64,000 nucleotides of DNA from Tetrastigma voinierianum (taxonomy: Eukaryota > Streptophyta > Magnoliopsida > Vitales > Vitaceae), in contig JAEQBH010002937.1 of the NCBI GenBank assembly GCA_016808115.1, positions 62,001-126,000 of the forward strand. Direction: 5' to 3'. The notes beneath the pieces were generated by a model that saw only the letters and a list, made by a program, of their open reading frames with translations, was not told where the DNA came from and made no database searches. Made by a program: the position numbers and the translations under genes. The number at the start of each line of letters is the position of its first letter. Position 1 is the first letter of the stretch. Positions 49,001 through 60,439 of the stretch are shown in pieces.

Positions 49001-49050
49001 ACGGGTTTCATGAGTTGGGTTGTGTAGGATAGGGAATCGGGGCCATCACA
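46016..49050 (+). mobile_element. LTR-A insertion with exact CAATA target duplication
   Basis: Begins TGTAAAACTCGAGAAAATTC, ends GGGGCCATCACA, flanked by CAATA at 46011-46015 and 49051-49055. It holds two LTR starts: the first runs 46016-about 46965; a second start block (AAGGATAAAATGGTAATTTGG, CACGAATTTTTAAGATCTCGG) begins about 46970 and runs to the end through the purine stretch (47390-47450), the array at 48310-48500 and GTGCACTTAGGTGAGG (48669). It is thus a partly duplicated solo LTR, about 3.03 kb. No gag or pol is present. Confidence 0.85.
48310..48505 (+). repeat. GGA-x-TTGTC minisatellite in the inserted LTR-A
   Basis: Degenerate units such as GGAAAGTTGTC, GGAAAATTGTCC, GGAGGATTGC and GGAAGTTGTCAAGC spaced by 20-40 bp, corresponding to the GGAGGGTTGTC array of other copies. 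Confidence 0.65.
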
Positions 49051-50815
49051 CAATAAATTGATCTTGTTTGTTGGTTTACACATTATTATGATCTCATTTT
49101 AAATTAATTGATGTTCGAAATTTGTTGAAATTTTTATTCAAAAATCATTTATGAAATAATAATTAATTTATTGTTAATAATAAACGATGTTATAGTTAAA
49201 TTTTAATTAAAGAAAAGTATTTAGAGTTTATTTATTCAAAAATTAAAATAAAACATAATTATTTATTACATATAATTATTTATTAAAAATAAAATGATAA
49301 TAAATTTTTATTATTATTTTTAATAAATTTCACCTAACAAATTAATGATAGTTGTTTCTTAATCTATAAGTAGAAAAAAATAATAAGACATAACGATCAA
49401 AATATTCATTTTTTTTATATTAATATCAAATGATATATTTCTTAAATATTATATTTATAAATACTTTATATCGATATAATTATTTGTATAATAAAATTAT
49501 ATAATAAATATTTAATAAATGATGTATCATTAAATGTTAAAAATATTAAAGATAAAAGGAATAAAAAAGAAATATATTTATAATAATAACTATAATTTAA
49601 AATATATTTTTCAAAAGATAATTTAAAATGATCTTTTTTTAACAAATAATTTAAAATATCTTAATCTTGACAAACATAAATTCAATTGATATTAACATCA
49701 ACATATTTATTTTTCGAAAAAACATCAACATATTTATAAAAAAATTTTATCTTAATCATAAGTATAATAATTTATTATCAAATTGCCAAAAAGTTATTTG
49801 CAATATTAGAAATCGTCTTTTGAAAGGAGATGTAAAAACTTTTAATTGATTGAAGAAGTGCAGACCATTTCAAGTGGATTAGAAGAAATTTGTCTTTTGT
49901 AATGTTCTAGATTGAAGAAATAAATTGGGAGAAACGAATCGTCTTTTAAATAAAATTTAACTATAACACGTTTTTATTTATTAAATAATAAATCAATTTA
50001 TTATTTAATAAATGATTTTGAATAAAAATTTCAAGTTGAGATAAGATTTGAGCATAATCAATTTAAGATAATTAAAATAGAAATCATTGATGTAAACCAA
50101 CAAACATGATTAAATTTATTTGAATAATAAATTAACTTATTATTTGATAAGCGATTTTAGTTAAAAATTTCAACTTTAAGAGATAGATTTTAAGCATTAT
50201 AAGTTATGAATTAATTTATTTGATAAATTCAATATATAGGATAAGTATAGTTATCACGATAAATTATTTATAAATAATCATATTTATAAAAAATATATAT
50301 TGATCTATTTTGGCAATTATATATTTATATTTAATGTTTGATATTCAAAAATAATATTAATTTATAATTTTATCTCTTGAAATTTTATTGAAGAAATGCG
50401 TCTTTTTAAAGGCGATGTGACTATGAAGAAATGCGTCTTTTGAAAGGCAGATTTATTGAAATCAATTGAAGAAACCACATTTTCAAAAAACTGATTTCTA
50501 AATTAAAAAATAAATACGTTGAAGAAATCGTTTGCTGAAAGCAACGGTCTGAGACATCTCTTTCATGGTCATTAAAGCGTAGTAGAATTGGAATTATTTT
50601 TTAAGCTTAATCGCATTTTAAGATAAGTATTTTAAATAAGCCGTACATGTAGGAAAACAGCCGTATGGGTGGGTGGGGGTGATCACATTTAGAAAAGAAT
50701 ATCATTGAATTTAAGATTCAATATGCGTGAGCAGATTTTCTTTTTATTTTAACATAAAGATTAATTATATGGTTGTGTATTTTGTATGCTATTGAAGTCA
50801 TGTTTCATTTACTTA

Positions 50816-51085
50816 GTTATTTTGATATTTTCATTTAGTTATTATTACTTATTTGGATCTTATTTTCATATATTTTATTTTATTTAGTACTTTAATATTA
50901 TTTATATTCGTAATTTTATTTTAAAATTTTTCATAGCTTTAAAAATTATTTTATATTTTTATTTAAGAAGTTAAAATTTGATTTTCTTTTACTAGGTAAG
51001 ATAAATAAGACCCACTTGAAACATTAACATATTAGGGTTTTGTGCAACAGGGGTATCACAAGAAGGAAAACGTATTTAAAAACAT
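50816..51085. other. AT-rich sequence; no gene seen
   Basis: T- and A-rich DNA between the foldback element and the 51.1-kb leader. GGGTTTTGTGCAACAGGGGTATCAC near 51035 is the only GC-balanced piece. Confidence 0.45.
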
Positions 51086-51087
51086 GT

Positions 51088-51193
51088 TCTATAACATTTT
51101 CCGTTACATTAACCCGTCGTAACAGAATTTCCCTTCAAATTCTATTATTTAAATAACAAACTCATTCTTCTGTTTTCAGATTCATTTGTGTTA
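51088..51193 (+). promoter_or_regulatory. Leader/promoter fragment of the 20-residue-repeat gene
   Basis: GTAACAGAATTTCCCT, TTTAAATAACAAACTCATTCTT and TGTTTTCAGATTCATTTGTGTT match 61023-61095 directly upstream of the second copy of the repeat gene (CATAACAGAATTTCCCT, TTTAAATAACAAACCCATTCTT, TGTTTCCAAATTTAGTTGTGC). The match stops at about 51193, where hAT-like sequence starts. The first gene copy at 60440 lacks this leader next to it, so this piece is probably its displaced 5' part. Confidence 0.6.
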
Positions 51194-51585
51194 TATGATA
51201 TTTAAAATCGGATGTCAACTAACTTGGAAGGATTCTTGTTCGCGGTTGATGGTCGGAGCCCGATGGTCGAATTGCGGTTGAACCGGTGACGTCAAAATAT
51301 ATAATTTATAATTATAAAAATATAAAATACATTTAAAAATTAAAAATAAACATATAATAAATTTTATATTTTCATACTAAATATGTTGATATTTTTAATT
51401 TTATTATATAAATATGATACATAAATATCAAAATATTTAAAAATTTTAATTGTATTGTATGTATGTATATATAATTTATTGAAGTACCATATCTAATTTT
51501 ATTATTATTATTTTATTTTAATGATAATGGAGTTATGGAGATATATTTATTTTATTTAAGTTATACATCTAATTTATTTATTTAT
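51194..51585. mobile_element. Left end of a DNA element interrupting the repeat gene
   Basis: TTTAAAATCGGATGTCAAC, then GGTTCGCGG-like and CGGTTGAACCGGTGACGTC blocks pass into AT-rich DNA. The composition (paired GGTTGAACCGG motifs at an edge, AT-rich interior) resembles hAT-type MITEs. The presumed right end is at 59590-60412. No transposase was seen. Confidence 0.45.
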
Positions 51586-52560
51586 TGTGGCCCCAATTCT
51601 TAGGGGTCATTTTTTTTAATCATGTAAGTGCAATGACAAAACAACGATTTTTTATTACAAGAGCATATATGACTTGGTGAAACCTTACGGGCTTGCATTT
51701 CTTATCAAATGAATTTAACTCTGTTCTGTTCTTTTTACATAAACAAGCGAGTTTCTAAAATTCTGAGGATCTGAGAACAAAGCCAAATCACAGCCTTTCT
51801 CGACTAATTTCTTAGACACTGTTTAGTTTCGGTGACCTTGATGCACAGTATTTTCTCATGGCGAGATTGAAGCGTGCAGGTAGATCGTCTCTCTACGAGG
51901 TTCTTCACAAGTCGCATCTGTGCCATGTTCTAAATTTATACCCATTCAAGTAAAAATATGTAGATTTCTGTGGTCGCCTTCTCAAGTGCCCGTGCCTGAA
52001 TCCTCCAGGCTATTCAAATACGTGTTTTAATTGTATGGCCCATTTCAACAGATTTTTGTTTGGTTCTCATGAAAGTTTCATTGGATATACTGGTGTAATG
52101 TTGGACCTCATACTGATATTTTTCAGTTTGGACACACTCAGAAATCTGTGGACAACCATCAGAGTATTTTCATTGGACATACTGCAGAAAATACTATGGG
52201 CAACCTCAGAATGTTACTATTGGACACCACTCAGAAAATGCGTGGACAACACTCAGGAAAAACTATAGCCCAACCTCAAAGTGTACTGTTGGAGCACACT
52301 AGAAAATTGTGGACAACCTTAGATGTTTCATTGGACCTCAGAAGCCTATGGACAACTCCAAAAAAACTTTCTTGAAGTAGACAATGCTCAGATATTTTCA
52401 TTTTAGACCAGGCTAGATATCTGTGGACAACTTTCAGAAAATATTTGTGGACAACCGCCAGATATTTTTCATTTTAGATGACTCCAATAAAATGTGGTAG
52501 ACAACCTTAGAGAAAAAACCGCCTGACCAATACATGCCGTACATTCGCACAATATGTGAT
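51586..52560 (-). mobile_element. Truncated LTR-A copy with amplified GGACAAC array
   Basis: Opens TGTGGCCCCAATTCTTAGGGG on the plus strand, the reversed LTR end. It then contains an extended array at 52060-52510 and breaks off before the usual purine stretch and TGTAAAAC start, running into the satellite. Confidence 0.55.
52060..52510 (-). repeat. GTGGACAACC-CTCAGAAAAT minisatellite
   Basis: About ten units of 35-45 bp combining TGGACAAC, CTCAGAAAAT or CAGATATTTTC and ATTTTCATTGGAC. It is the reverse-strand equivalent of the GGAGGGTTGTC arrays and the longest example in the window. Confidence 0.8.
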
Positions 52561-52564
52561 GTCC

Positions 52565-52889
52565 CAGTGCGTGAGATACAAGCTACGCGTGATATCTGCT
52601 GTTTGCATGCATGCATGTATCATTTCACAAAAAAATTGCCGTAGTATCAATGAAAAATAAGACATGCGCGGTTTCTTTCGGTTCCTTACCAAAACATCGG
52701 CATGCATTGCTACCATTTCTCCTAAAGCGTAGTGTTATCAATCAAGAATATATAATACATGAAAGCTGGAAATTTTCAGTTTCGACTCGAGAAACAATAT
52801 GCATTACCAACACTGTTTTCACACCAAAAATTGCATGTTATCCAATGAAAAATAAGACATGCAAACTGGGTTTTCTTTCCAATTTTGAA
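52565..52889 (+). repeat. Satellite of about 100 bp, first part
   Basis: About three units with TGTTATCAATGAAAAATAAGAC-type cores at about 52642, 52733 and 52836. Each includes GACATGCAAACTGGG, TTTCGACTCGAGAAACAATA, TGCATTACCAACA and GTTTTCACACC. It breaks at TTTTGAA (52883-52889) in mid-unit and resumes at 56559. Confidence 0.85.
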
Positions 52890-55800
52890 GGATCCGAAAC
52901 ATGAGTTAGCACCGTGAACGGGGACCTCCGGCGGCTCAGCGGATATAGAAACTTTCAAAACAATCATATGAAAACCCATGGGCCGAACCCCTTCTGATCC
53001 TTAACCTTATCTTTAGAAATGTGCGGAAGTGAAGTGGTAAAAAAAAATTTTTCTTTTCTTTTCTTTCTTTTTTTCAAAATGCGACCAAAGTTCACTCTGT
53101 TTTCGGGACTTCATAAATTTACAAAAGCACGATAAAAGCATTTAAAAACACTTCTAAACTTAAATTTTCCAACTTCCTATTAGGACTCTCGTCCACAACC
53201 AAATCAAACACAATATCACGTACGTATACATTTATTTCTTGAATCGTGAAACATTCAAATAGTAAATTAATCTGGCATTTTATAAAAATTTTGGGCTTGG
53301 TAGGGCTTAATGAGCCTTTCATACCTCATCCACTTGCGAGATCAAAGCCCACATAGTTCCTTTTCAAACTATATACATATATATACATATATACATGACA
53401 AAATATTCAACATATACAATATGCAAAATATTTATACAATGCGGTTCACGGCGTCGTCTCTCGTGGCTCGACTCCTTTGCGGGGATGTCCTCTGGCGCTT
53501 TGTCTCGGTTCACGAAAATTGGTTTTGAAACATACGAAACGGGAATGAGCTAAAGGAGCTTAGTGAGTGTGCATTTTATTTAGATGCATTTTCGTCATAT
53601 AGCAAAGTAATAAATACTTATACAATTAAATCAATTTATCGCCCAAACTTTCTTTAACTTTCTTTATTTCTTTAACTTTCACGATGGAACGGGGGATAAG
53701 CAGCGAGCAGTTTCCGATGCGACGGTGAGGGCGATCATTAGGTCATGCTTGGCATTCTGTGCGGAGAAACTCACGCTTTGCATAGGGTTACAGTCATGGC
53801 AGCTTTATCGCGTGTAAGGATATTACTCTAAACACTATTTCCTCGCCGGTTAGTAGCACTTATAACTTTCACATCTAAATCCTTACAAAGCAAGTACCTC
53901 CGGCCGATATCGGTCACCAGTCGTATAGGATTAGGGTGTAGTCGAGTAAACACCACCAGCCATTCTAAATCCCTTTTCAAACCACTACTTTATTATTTAT
54001 ACATTTTATGCATTCTTTACCACGTTTTAAACTTATTAATCTTGCCAACACATGCATACATATATAATTTAATATAAATATATATATATTGATGCAAGAT
54101 AAATATTTTCATATGCCTTAACATTTATATAAACATTTCCTTAAAACTTTTCCAGTTTAATATTGAAACCATTCACTTTTAAAACTCAATTGTCAAAATA
54201 TCATTTTACTCACGAGTTCTTTGCATTTCGATCCAGCTTGCTTCCGTCGAATTCCGTTTGATCCGATAGTCCTTTTCACATTTTTCAAAGAAAACCACAA
54301 CTACATTATTGTAACTTAGTTTTAATCAGCAATACTGATTCGTTTAAAAAGTAGAATGAACAAATTACGAAGCAAGCGCTCATTTGGCCAACATTTTTCC
54401 CGACAATACTCTATAGACTTTATGACTCAAAATTATTGACGGTCTTGAAATTATGGCTCCAGATCAGTCGCTACATATATCCGTGGCGTCTAACAAATTT
54501 TCGATTTAAAATTATTCTCTAAAGCCCTCGACCCACATGCGATTCTGACATGTTTTTGATGCCAACTTAGTTTAACTCAGAATCACCCTACATTATCATG
54601 ATTTATGGGATCTTAACTCATAAATTGAAATGGTTTCTTCACTCATTTGAAGCTATGGTTCTAATGTTTCTTCTCCAATTGGAATCTTTTAATTTGGATC
54701 GCAAAGTCAGTTATTGTATTTCATCCCAGATATTTCCAATTTGACAAAACGGAATCTACTGCACATAGCTCAATTTGACAAATTTTATAGGCGGCTTTGG
54801 GGTCCTGATTAGCTGCACTTCCAGCAAGGATAAAATTTTCCTTTAGAAGTCTATTTTACCCAAATTTGAATCACTCAATTTGGATGGTGAAACTCCATAT
54901 GGCCAAACTTGCTACAACCATACCCAAAACAGAGCAAAATAAGTGAGCTACACGAACTCACCTTTCAGTCCGTATTTGGGAGCTTTGTCTGATTTCTTTC
55001 TTAGTCATACATACATTTGTAGCCATATCTCTTTATGGTTTATTCTCGAGTGGAATAAATTCGTTGGATGATTCTAGCAATCTATAGCCAAAACAAAAAC
55101 GGGGTTTCACGAAATTTTGACGCGTGGCTGCTTTTAGCGTGATCTTAATCGCCGGTGAATCAGCTTGCTTTAGCAGATTACGTCGTTTACGGGACAAGAT
55201 TCACCCTAAAACACGCCGTACAAACTACCCTTGGCCTCATTTCCATTTTGGCGAATTATGCACAAACCGTATTCAATTTTGTTCGCTTGTTTTCTTCCGC
55301 TCCTGTCGCTCCAAATCGATTCCTTATACCTCAATTTCATAAATCACACTAACGTTTGACTTATCATACAAATTAACATCGAGCCACAACCATTACGCTC
55401 CTTGATTTTCAAACCACTAACCTAATCCATTTCTTTCTCAATTTATCCAAAATCATCATGATTGACCTTAAATCTGCGATTAACATCATCTGAAAATCGA
55501 AAGCATTTGGCATCAAACTTTGGCCAAAAATCCAACTTTCCCGCATTAGAAACTTCTTTGTTCTTGAGTTTTCCTTGGCTTTTCTCTCTCTTGCTACCAC
55601 TTGGAGATCCTTGGAAAGCTTGGATGAGGAGAAAAATCGCGCATCTGTCTCTGTGGCCACTACCTTTTCTTAACTTCCGCCTCGCTCTCGCTTTCTTTTC
55701 TCTCTTTTCTTCCCTGCTTTCTTCATAGTGAAACTCTCCTTTTGAGCAACTTTCAAAATCTCTTAATTTAGATTTTGACTCCTTACTTAGAAATTCTTGG

Positions 55801-56558
55801 CCCAGGCAAAATAATCTCGTTGTCCAGGTCTCATGAGTCACTAACCTAACCCAAAAATTTTGATTGGCTCTTGTGCCCCGAGAATCTCGTTAGTCCACAT
55901 TCTCATGATATTTTAATCATGCTTAGAGCGTGATAAGAAAGGTTTAATTGAACTTTCCGCAATAATAAAAGCATAGCGATTTTATACCAGTTTTAATATC
56001 TGGCTTTTATACCGATTAAATATCAAAAATATTCTATGGTCGTCTAAACTTCAAATTGTGTGAAATATTCTAATTAAATCCTTAGCATTGGATTAGAGCT
56101 GCGAAATCCGCAAGGAAATCGATTTCAATCGTTAAAATCGAATCAGGACGATAAGCGTATTATCCGAATTCGTTCGGATCGCGAAGCCTCCAAAGCCGGA
56201 CTCAGTTTCCTTGCGTTTCGGTTCGTTAGACTCTATGATTATTTGGGACATTTTACGACCGATTCCAGAAAAATTCGGGCGGCTCAAATTTGATCTGAAA
56301 TCAACGCTTGATAAGCCGTCTCTATTCTCTTACAGAAATATCGGTTGAAGTCATAGAAAGCGAAATTTCTTAAAGTCGCTGCCAAGCCACCAGTGGGATA
56401 TAATAAGAAAAATCATTGTCGTAGGGCATTCGATTTCAATTTTGAAAATTCCTTCATGCCCAAATATTGTCAGGGCGTTCTAAGTCTAATTTCTGCCGTT
56501 TATCATTGGGCCCGCCTAATCGAGTTCAAAACTAACATTATAACATTGATCAGTTAGA
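52890..56558 (-). mobile_element. LTR-B block inserted into the satellite
   Basis: A 3.67-kb block between two TTTTGAA copies. Reverse complements of 54550-54990 are found at 62490-62900 (CAGTCCGTATTTGGGAG against AAATACGGACTGAAAGG; GATTCAAATTTGGG; CATAGCTTCAAATGAGTG), so it is the inverted partner of the copy at the right end of the window. It contains GCCGATATCGGTCACC (53903), TCGTCTCTCGTGGCTCG (53453) and a CT-rich stretch (55560-55735). Block 56080-56240 has CCGCAAGGAAATCGATTTC and TTCCTTGCGTTTCGGTTCG as in gypsy LTRs. No coding domain recognised. Canonical TG/CA ends were not found. Confidence 0.5.
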
Positions 56559-56995
56559 TTTTGAAAATATCGGCATGCATTGCTACCATTCTCATCTGAA
56601 CTGACATGTTATCAATCGAGAATATAACACCGCATAAGTGAAATTTTTCGATTTCCAACTCAGGAAGCACGATTATGCGTACGACCTTTGTTTTCACACA
56701 AGCGCTTGTTATCCAATGAAAAGTAAGGCGTACAAGCTGGAATTTTTCCAAATTTCCAACTCGAGAAACAATATGCATTACCAACAGCGTTTTTTACACC
56801 AAAAAGCTGCATGTTATCGATGAAAAATAAGACATGCAAAGCGGGTTTCTTTCCGGTTTCACTTACGGCTTTATCAGCATGCATTCTTACCATTTATCAT
56901 CTGAACAACGTGTTATCGATAAAAAAATATAACGCATCTGGCTGGAAATTTTTCAGTTTTCTAAGCAACTTGATATGCAAAAATCCGGCTATACT
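56559..56995 (+). repeat. Satellite of about 100 bp, second part
   Basis: Four cores of TGTTATC at 56607, 56707, 56812 and 56911 (spacing 100, 105 and 99 bp). Units repeat GGCATGCATTGCTACCAT, GAAAAATAAGACATGCAAAG and CTCGAGAAACAATATGCATT, nearly identical to those at 52.6-52.9 kb and in the same orientation. Confidence 0.9.
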
Positions 56996-57049
56996 ACACA
57001 TAAACTCGGCGGGTTCTTGCACCAAAATTACAGTTTACGGTATCCAAGC

Positions 57050-58857
57050 TGCAAGACCAGTTCAATTTGGAAAAGGTAATCGTAATTTCGGTCAAAAATG
57101 GGAATTTATTTTCCTAGATCTGAATGACGAAATGGATTTAAATCGTTGGAATCGATACCATGAAATCTAATTGTGCGTCGAATTCGTCGAATTGCAGGGA
57201 ACCGGTCGGAGTTAGCGATTTTATTGGCATTCCGGGTGGTAAAGCAGATTTTTCGATGCGACAAAGAGTCGCATGCAGCGTCTTCGTATGTCATGGTGGC
57301 GTGAGTAGAGAGAGTGTGAAAATGGGCCAGTAGAGATAGTCTTGGAGAATGTAGCTTGGGAGAAAGGAATGAAAATTAGCGTTTTGAAATTGTTAAGTTG
57401 GAATAATAGGACCAATAAAGAATAACCTTCTTCTTCAAAAAGGAGGAGGACCAAAACGTGAGAGACCATGGTGAAATCGGCAGTAGCTGCTGGTTTTTAT
57501 TTTTAAGTCTTATTCTCTGCAAGATTAGAGGAGATCGGATCGTGAGTGCCCGGAGAAAGAAGGAAGTTCTTCTGCAGTGAGGCCTGCAGCGTGGACTCTG
57601 TTTAGGGAGTTCGTGGCCTTCCAAAGAGGTAGGGGTTTGTCACTCTTTGGGTTTGTCTTTATTTAAGTCACTTGTTGTGTTTGAGTTGAAGGAGGCCCGA
57701 GTGAGGGCGGGTCTGATTGGTCACCATCTTGGGAATGGAATTATTTATAATTTTGAAACCTCAAATGGATGACCCGTGCAGTTCACGGGTTGTTGGTGAT
57801 GGTATGTTAAAATTATGTATTAAATATGCTTTGGTATGTATAAGTACATTAATGGCGTAGTTCGCAAAGTGAGCTAGAGGATTAGTGATTTTCGGAGATA
57901 GTAGTAGGGTTTTCCAGCATTAAGAATAGTGTTCATGAAATAAATTTTGTGAATTAATGTGTTGATGGAGTAATTAGTAGAATTGCTCGTGTTTGATCGT
58001 TAAATGCGTGAGCTAATTTTGATGTGATGAAATGCGAGATTACGCGCGTGATTGTGTGATTTAATTTTTATGTGAATATATACGTGTTTATATATTTGCA
58101 TGTGTTATAGGCTATGTGGGTTGGCGTCGTGCGGTCAAGTATCTTGTTGGGGCCAGCTAGGATGATAGGAGTGAGTGCGTAGGATGAGTCCCCAGAGAGA
58201 ATTGTTTAGGGTTGTAAAATGATAGTGTCGAAGGGTAGTCAAGTCACAAAATATCGATCGATCGAATTAATACGATTGATATCTTTGTCGGAGGGTGGTC
58301 AAGTAAATAATATCGATCGAGCGGTAGATTGATATATATATATATATATATATATCGTTGGAGGGTTGTCATGAGCTAAGCGTATGAATTCTAAATACGA
58401 GGGCAGGCGGTGTGAGGGAGTCGGGGCTGAGGTATGAGATGATCGGTTAGGCGTTAGTAGGATCATTACATTTGCTTGAATGTGTGTTTCTTTGGAAGCG
58501 TGCGTATGCAACTTAGGTGGAAGTAGCGAGCTTAGGGTGATTCAGCTGCACGACGTTAAACTCGCACTGTCGAGAATCTTATTTTACAGTGCAGGGGCGT
58601 GTGAGGCGGCTCGTCGCAGGGGCGGGATTTTAGAGGAAATGAATGTGGCTTTGATGGATTACACATGTATTAGAATTGTTTTAATTTTAATATGTTGTAT
58701 AAAAATAAAATAATTGAACTCTGGAAACTATTGGATATAGTTGGATATATATATTGATGAGTAGTGTTGTATTGGGCCCCAATGAGTTGTTTGTCTTCAT
58801 GATATTGATGTTTTAGGACGAGTTATATCTGAGTTTGTATTTGGGTGGCTCGTCACA
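57050..58857 (+). mobile_element. LTR-A copy with AT microsatellite in its array
   Basis: Starts TGCAAGACCAGTTCAATTTGG, then GTAATTTCGGTCAAAAATGGG and TTTTCCTAGATCTGAATGACG. The middle includes the purine-rich part and the GGAGGGTGGTC array at 58229-58375. It ends GGTGGCTCGTCACA at 58857; a similar GAGGCGTCATCGCG at about 58938-58951 could be the true end. No coding interior. Confidence 0.7.
58229..58375 (+). repeat. GGAGGGTGGTC array with ATCGATCGATCGA and (TA)n
   Basis: Three main units: GAAGGGTAGTCAAG, GGAGGGTGGTCAAG and GGAGGGTTGTCATG. The spacers contain TATCGATCGATCGA and a (TA)12 run at 58330-58355, again self-complementary. Confidence 0.75.
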
Positions 58858-58951
58858 GGAGACTACTGCCGATTTTCGTGAAAAATGTGGGTTAAACGTT
58901 ATGTCGTAGTTGTGGGTGATCAGCGGTTTTGAGTTTTGAGGCGTCATCGCG

Positions 58952-59589
58952 ATTGCCCAAAAACACACCAGTTTGTCCCAGCTGTTTTGAACGACCCCAT
59001 GTTGGGGCTAAGCTTATGGCCATTGAGGTGGTAGCAGGCAGGATATCGAGTAGAGCACTCTGTCTCTTAGTAGCAAAAATTCATCAGCCGCTTTCACTCC
59101 TTTACTTTTCTTTGTTATTTAACTCTTTTCTTATTTTCCTTGTGCTTTCTTTCTTTCTTCTCTTCCCTATTACGCCGAACAGATTTTTCCTCAAGCCACT
59201 AAATTTGGTTTGAGTTAATTCAGGACACCTCACACAACCACCTTGACACATTGGAAAAATCTATCAAGTGTGTTCTCAAAATGCTCATTTCCATCCACCC
59301 ATTTAAATGCGTGGTTTGAGGGGCGTGACACTTGGTTCACTCATGTGCCCGAGTGTCCTCCTTTAGTCTTCACGTGGCGTCAGCGCCGTCTTGATTTTTA
59401 TTCGATTATTTGTCCAGATTTCGTTTAATGTGAAATTCCATTATCTCGGGTGTGAGGGGGTCATTTGTCTTGGCCTGGAATTTCGAGGATGTTCGTATTC
59501 GACGTAGTCCGGCGTTGTCGTCGAGGATACAGGAAATCTACAAGAACTGCAGTCTTGTCTTATGGCCAGATAGTCTGTCGTTCCAGCGT
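58952..59589. other. Unassigned sequence between LTR-A and the DNA-element right end
   Basis: The plus-strand frame 58929-59213 reads VCPSCFERPHVGAKLMAIEV and then becomes hydrophobic through a T/C-rich stretch; it has no splice or homology support. The part at 59330-59580 is GC-balanced (CACGTGGCGTCAGCGCC) without a recognisable product. Confidence 0.35.
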
Positions 59590-60412
59590 TATTTCAGTTT
59601 TTATATTTATTATTATCCATTATTATTTAAATATATATAAAAATGTCCCTTCATTCTCTATAAAAAGTAAAATAGTCGGTATAACTAAACTAATTTGAAT
59701 AAAATTAATAAAAAATTTAAAATAGAAAATCTTGTTCATTCGTTTTCTTTTCGTTTTAGCTTTTAGTTAAAATAAAGATAAATATTTATTAGTCAATGTC
59801 CATTATTTATTTGTTCATGTTTGTTCTTTTATATACCAATTAGTTTAAAATAAGTTCCAAAAATTACTTCAATAAAAAGAGTATATAAATAAATCACTTT
59901 TCAAAGTTCCAGATATTCGTTTTTTAGTAAGAAATCAAGTTGTTTGTATTATTTATTATATTATACTTTAAAGTTTACATTTTCATAAGAAACAAACAGT
60001 TTGCTTCATAAAATAAAATAAAAAAGAGGGAAGCAGCTACGAAGTCAGGCCTCAACCTTGATTTTGAATATTCCAAATAATAGTCAATATTAGAATGATA
60101 TAAAACTTAGAAAGCCTATAAAATTCTTCCAATTGGGTTCAACAACTTTTGTGGAATATATTGGCTGATGTAGCTTGTTGCAGGGTAAGTGGGCCTAGCT
60201 TTCTTTCAAGAAAGAAATTTTGTACCTTAGATAACAAGTGAGCCTTGAACCAGTCAGTTCACTAAGAATCGTCCGGTTCAGTCGATTCAATGGATCAACC
60301 ATTGGTTTAGTCGGTTTGATGCTAAAGCGATTCTCATCATTGAGTCGGATCGGAAAAGTGGTCGGTCGACAGTCCAATCGGTTGGACTGAGCGGTTTGAT
60401 ATGGGTTTTAAA
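59590..60412. mobile_element. Right end of the DNA element interrupting the repeat gene
   Basis: AT-rich DNA followed at 60240-60412 by CAGTCAGTTCACTAAG, GTCCGGTTCAGTCG, GGTCGGTCGACAGTCC and GGGTTTTAAAACATTGG, a GC-richer edge typical of hAT-like MITEs. The gene resumes with TCTTACTTTTCTCTCAAAAATGG, whose counterpart upstream of the second copy is TTTTACTTTTCTCTCAAAAATGG. Confidence 0.5.
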
Positions 60413-60439
60413 ACATTGGCTCTTACTTTTCTCTCAAAA

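Larger units (their letters stand above)
45394..50690. mobile_element. Foldback element with arms of about 0.8 kb, split by an LTR-A
   Basis: The left arm (45394-46015, continued at 49056-about 49250) and right arm (about 49930-50690) are inverted repeats. Outermost: left GTTTTCCTATATGTATGGG, right reversed GTTTTCCTACATGTACGGC. Then come repeated (T)CGTCTTTTGAAAA blocks; TTTATCATGATAACTACAC against TTTATCGTGATAACTATAC; CTTATCTCTTAAAGTTGAAA on both; and GTTTGTTGGTTTACA in the part beyond the LTR. The loop (49250-49930) is AT-rich with no transposase. This matches large foldback or MULE-like non-autonomous elements. Excluding the LTR it is about 2.26 kb. Confidence 0.8.

Noticed and set aside
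55409..55841. Lysine/serine-rich 132-codon minus-strand frame
   Set aside because: Matches the purine stretch of the LTR-B family (also at 61.9 kb) and has no domain.
58929..59213. Frame with PVCPSCFERPHVGAKL, which looks zinc-finger-like
   Set aside because: Only one CxxC pair and no partner. It starts at an LTR end and becomes hydrophobic through a pyrimidine run; not supported as a gene.
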